DNA of 64,000 nucleotides, from the NCBI GenBank assembly GCA_039096225.1, contig JBBPEB010000028.1, positions 439,501-503,500 of the forward strand, given 5' to 3'. The position numbers and the translations under genes were made by a program. Each line of letters opens with the position of its first letter. Position 1 is the stretch's first letter. The notes beneath the pieces are model-generated. The model was not told the origin of the DNA and ran no database searches. It was given only the letters and a program-made list of their open reading frames with translations. This document shows positions 63,411 through 64,000 of the stretch, in pieces. This stretch comes from Blastocystis sp. Blastoise. Taxonomy: Eukaryota > Sar > Bigyra > Opalinata > Blastocystidae.

Positions 63411-64000
63411 TCGATTTGTTATGATATCTATCTGATTCATTTCTGATTAAAATCTATTATATATAAATTTATATATCATATTAACTCTTTTTTATTTCTA
63501 TTTTGTTTTATATTTTTGTTTTATTTATAATTCTAATTTTGTGTCAATATTATTGTATCAATTTCTTTATTTCTTTATTAAATTGTATAATAGTCATAAT
63601 GATCATAATAGATCTAAAAAAGCATGAAGTAAATTCAAGTACAACTAAGAATTTCAGCTAAATTAAAAAAATAATAAAGTACTTTTGTTTTATTTCTTAC
63701 TACTAATGATTATTATCATATAATACTATTCAAATAACAAGAATTGTACCATAAAACAACAGAATTCAAAATGTAAAATCATAATGTGTCTAAAAAATAA
63801 TGCTATTTATAGTTCATGAGTTAGTATATACCATTTCATAAGCATATTTATAATTCTATATATGTTTTAAAAGCCACTTTTAAAATCAAGTTTTAGAAAG
63901 TGATAACCTGGATTCATAAACATTATTTCTTTCTCACAAACCATGTATTCATGTATAATAATCGACAATATGATCAATATCTAAGTATAAAATGAAAAAA
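63411..64000. other. Spacer to window end
   Basis: 590 bases, AT-rich. No exon, RNA or terminal repeat of the transposon is recognised. Confidence 0.4.

Overview
This window looks like nuclear DNA of an AT-rich eukaryotic microbe (a protist), not a prokaryote. The genes are broken by many spliceosomal introns that nearly all begin GTATAT or GTATTT and end in TATATAG or a similar AG, and introns and spacers are packed with (TA)n and (AAT)n microsatellites. The proteins are clearly eukaryotic: VPS13B, EIPR1, RCL1, Arp4, atlastin, NPL4, PNKP, tetraspanin, SGF11 and SCC2/NIPBL. The lineage cannot be fixed from the sequence. A mitochondrial HslU-type ATPase and Asn/Ser-rich proteins fit many protists and argue against animals and fungi. 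The standard code fits, since recognisable C termini end at TAA.

Bases 1-39,200 form a gene-dense region with alternating divergent and convergent genes: VPS13B-like (-), mS33-like (+), HslU (-), EIPR1 (+), RCL1 (-), Arp4 (+), a leucine-rich-repeat protein (-), an AIMP1/EMAPII-like tRNA-binding protein (-), atlastin (+), NPL4 (-), PNKP (-), an Asn/Ser-rich protein (+), a tetraspanin (-), a small acidic protein with BAG6-like C-terminal motifs (-), and SGF11/ATXN7L3-like (+). They are unlinked housekeeping genes (lipid transfer, trafficking, ER shaping, protein quality control, rRNA processing, chromatin, DNA repair). No pathway cluster is evident.

Bases 39,200-46,440 are gene-poor. They hold a series of short exon-like pieces, an SCC2/NIPBL-like gene with a PHD finger that appears damaged (in-frame TAA, reading-frame conflict, both ends missing), and a 54-bp minisatellite of about 17 copies.

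Bases 46,445-58,878 hold the most unusual object: 12.4 kb with no convincing gene, arranged X-T-X'-T' where X' and T' are reverse complements of X and T. The simplest reading is a 6.2-kb non-coding mobile element (itself a diverged tandem duplication with a GC-rich hairpin at one end) inserted in inverted orientation into another copy of itself.

Bases 58,900-63,410 hold a multi-exon Tnp2/CACTA-like DDE transposase (-) facing a four-exon gene of unknown function (+) across a 175-bp spacer, which is probably a two-gene DNA transposon or a gene pair derived from one. The last 600 bases contain nothing recognisable.
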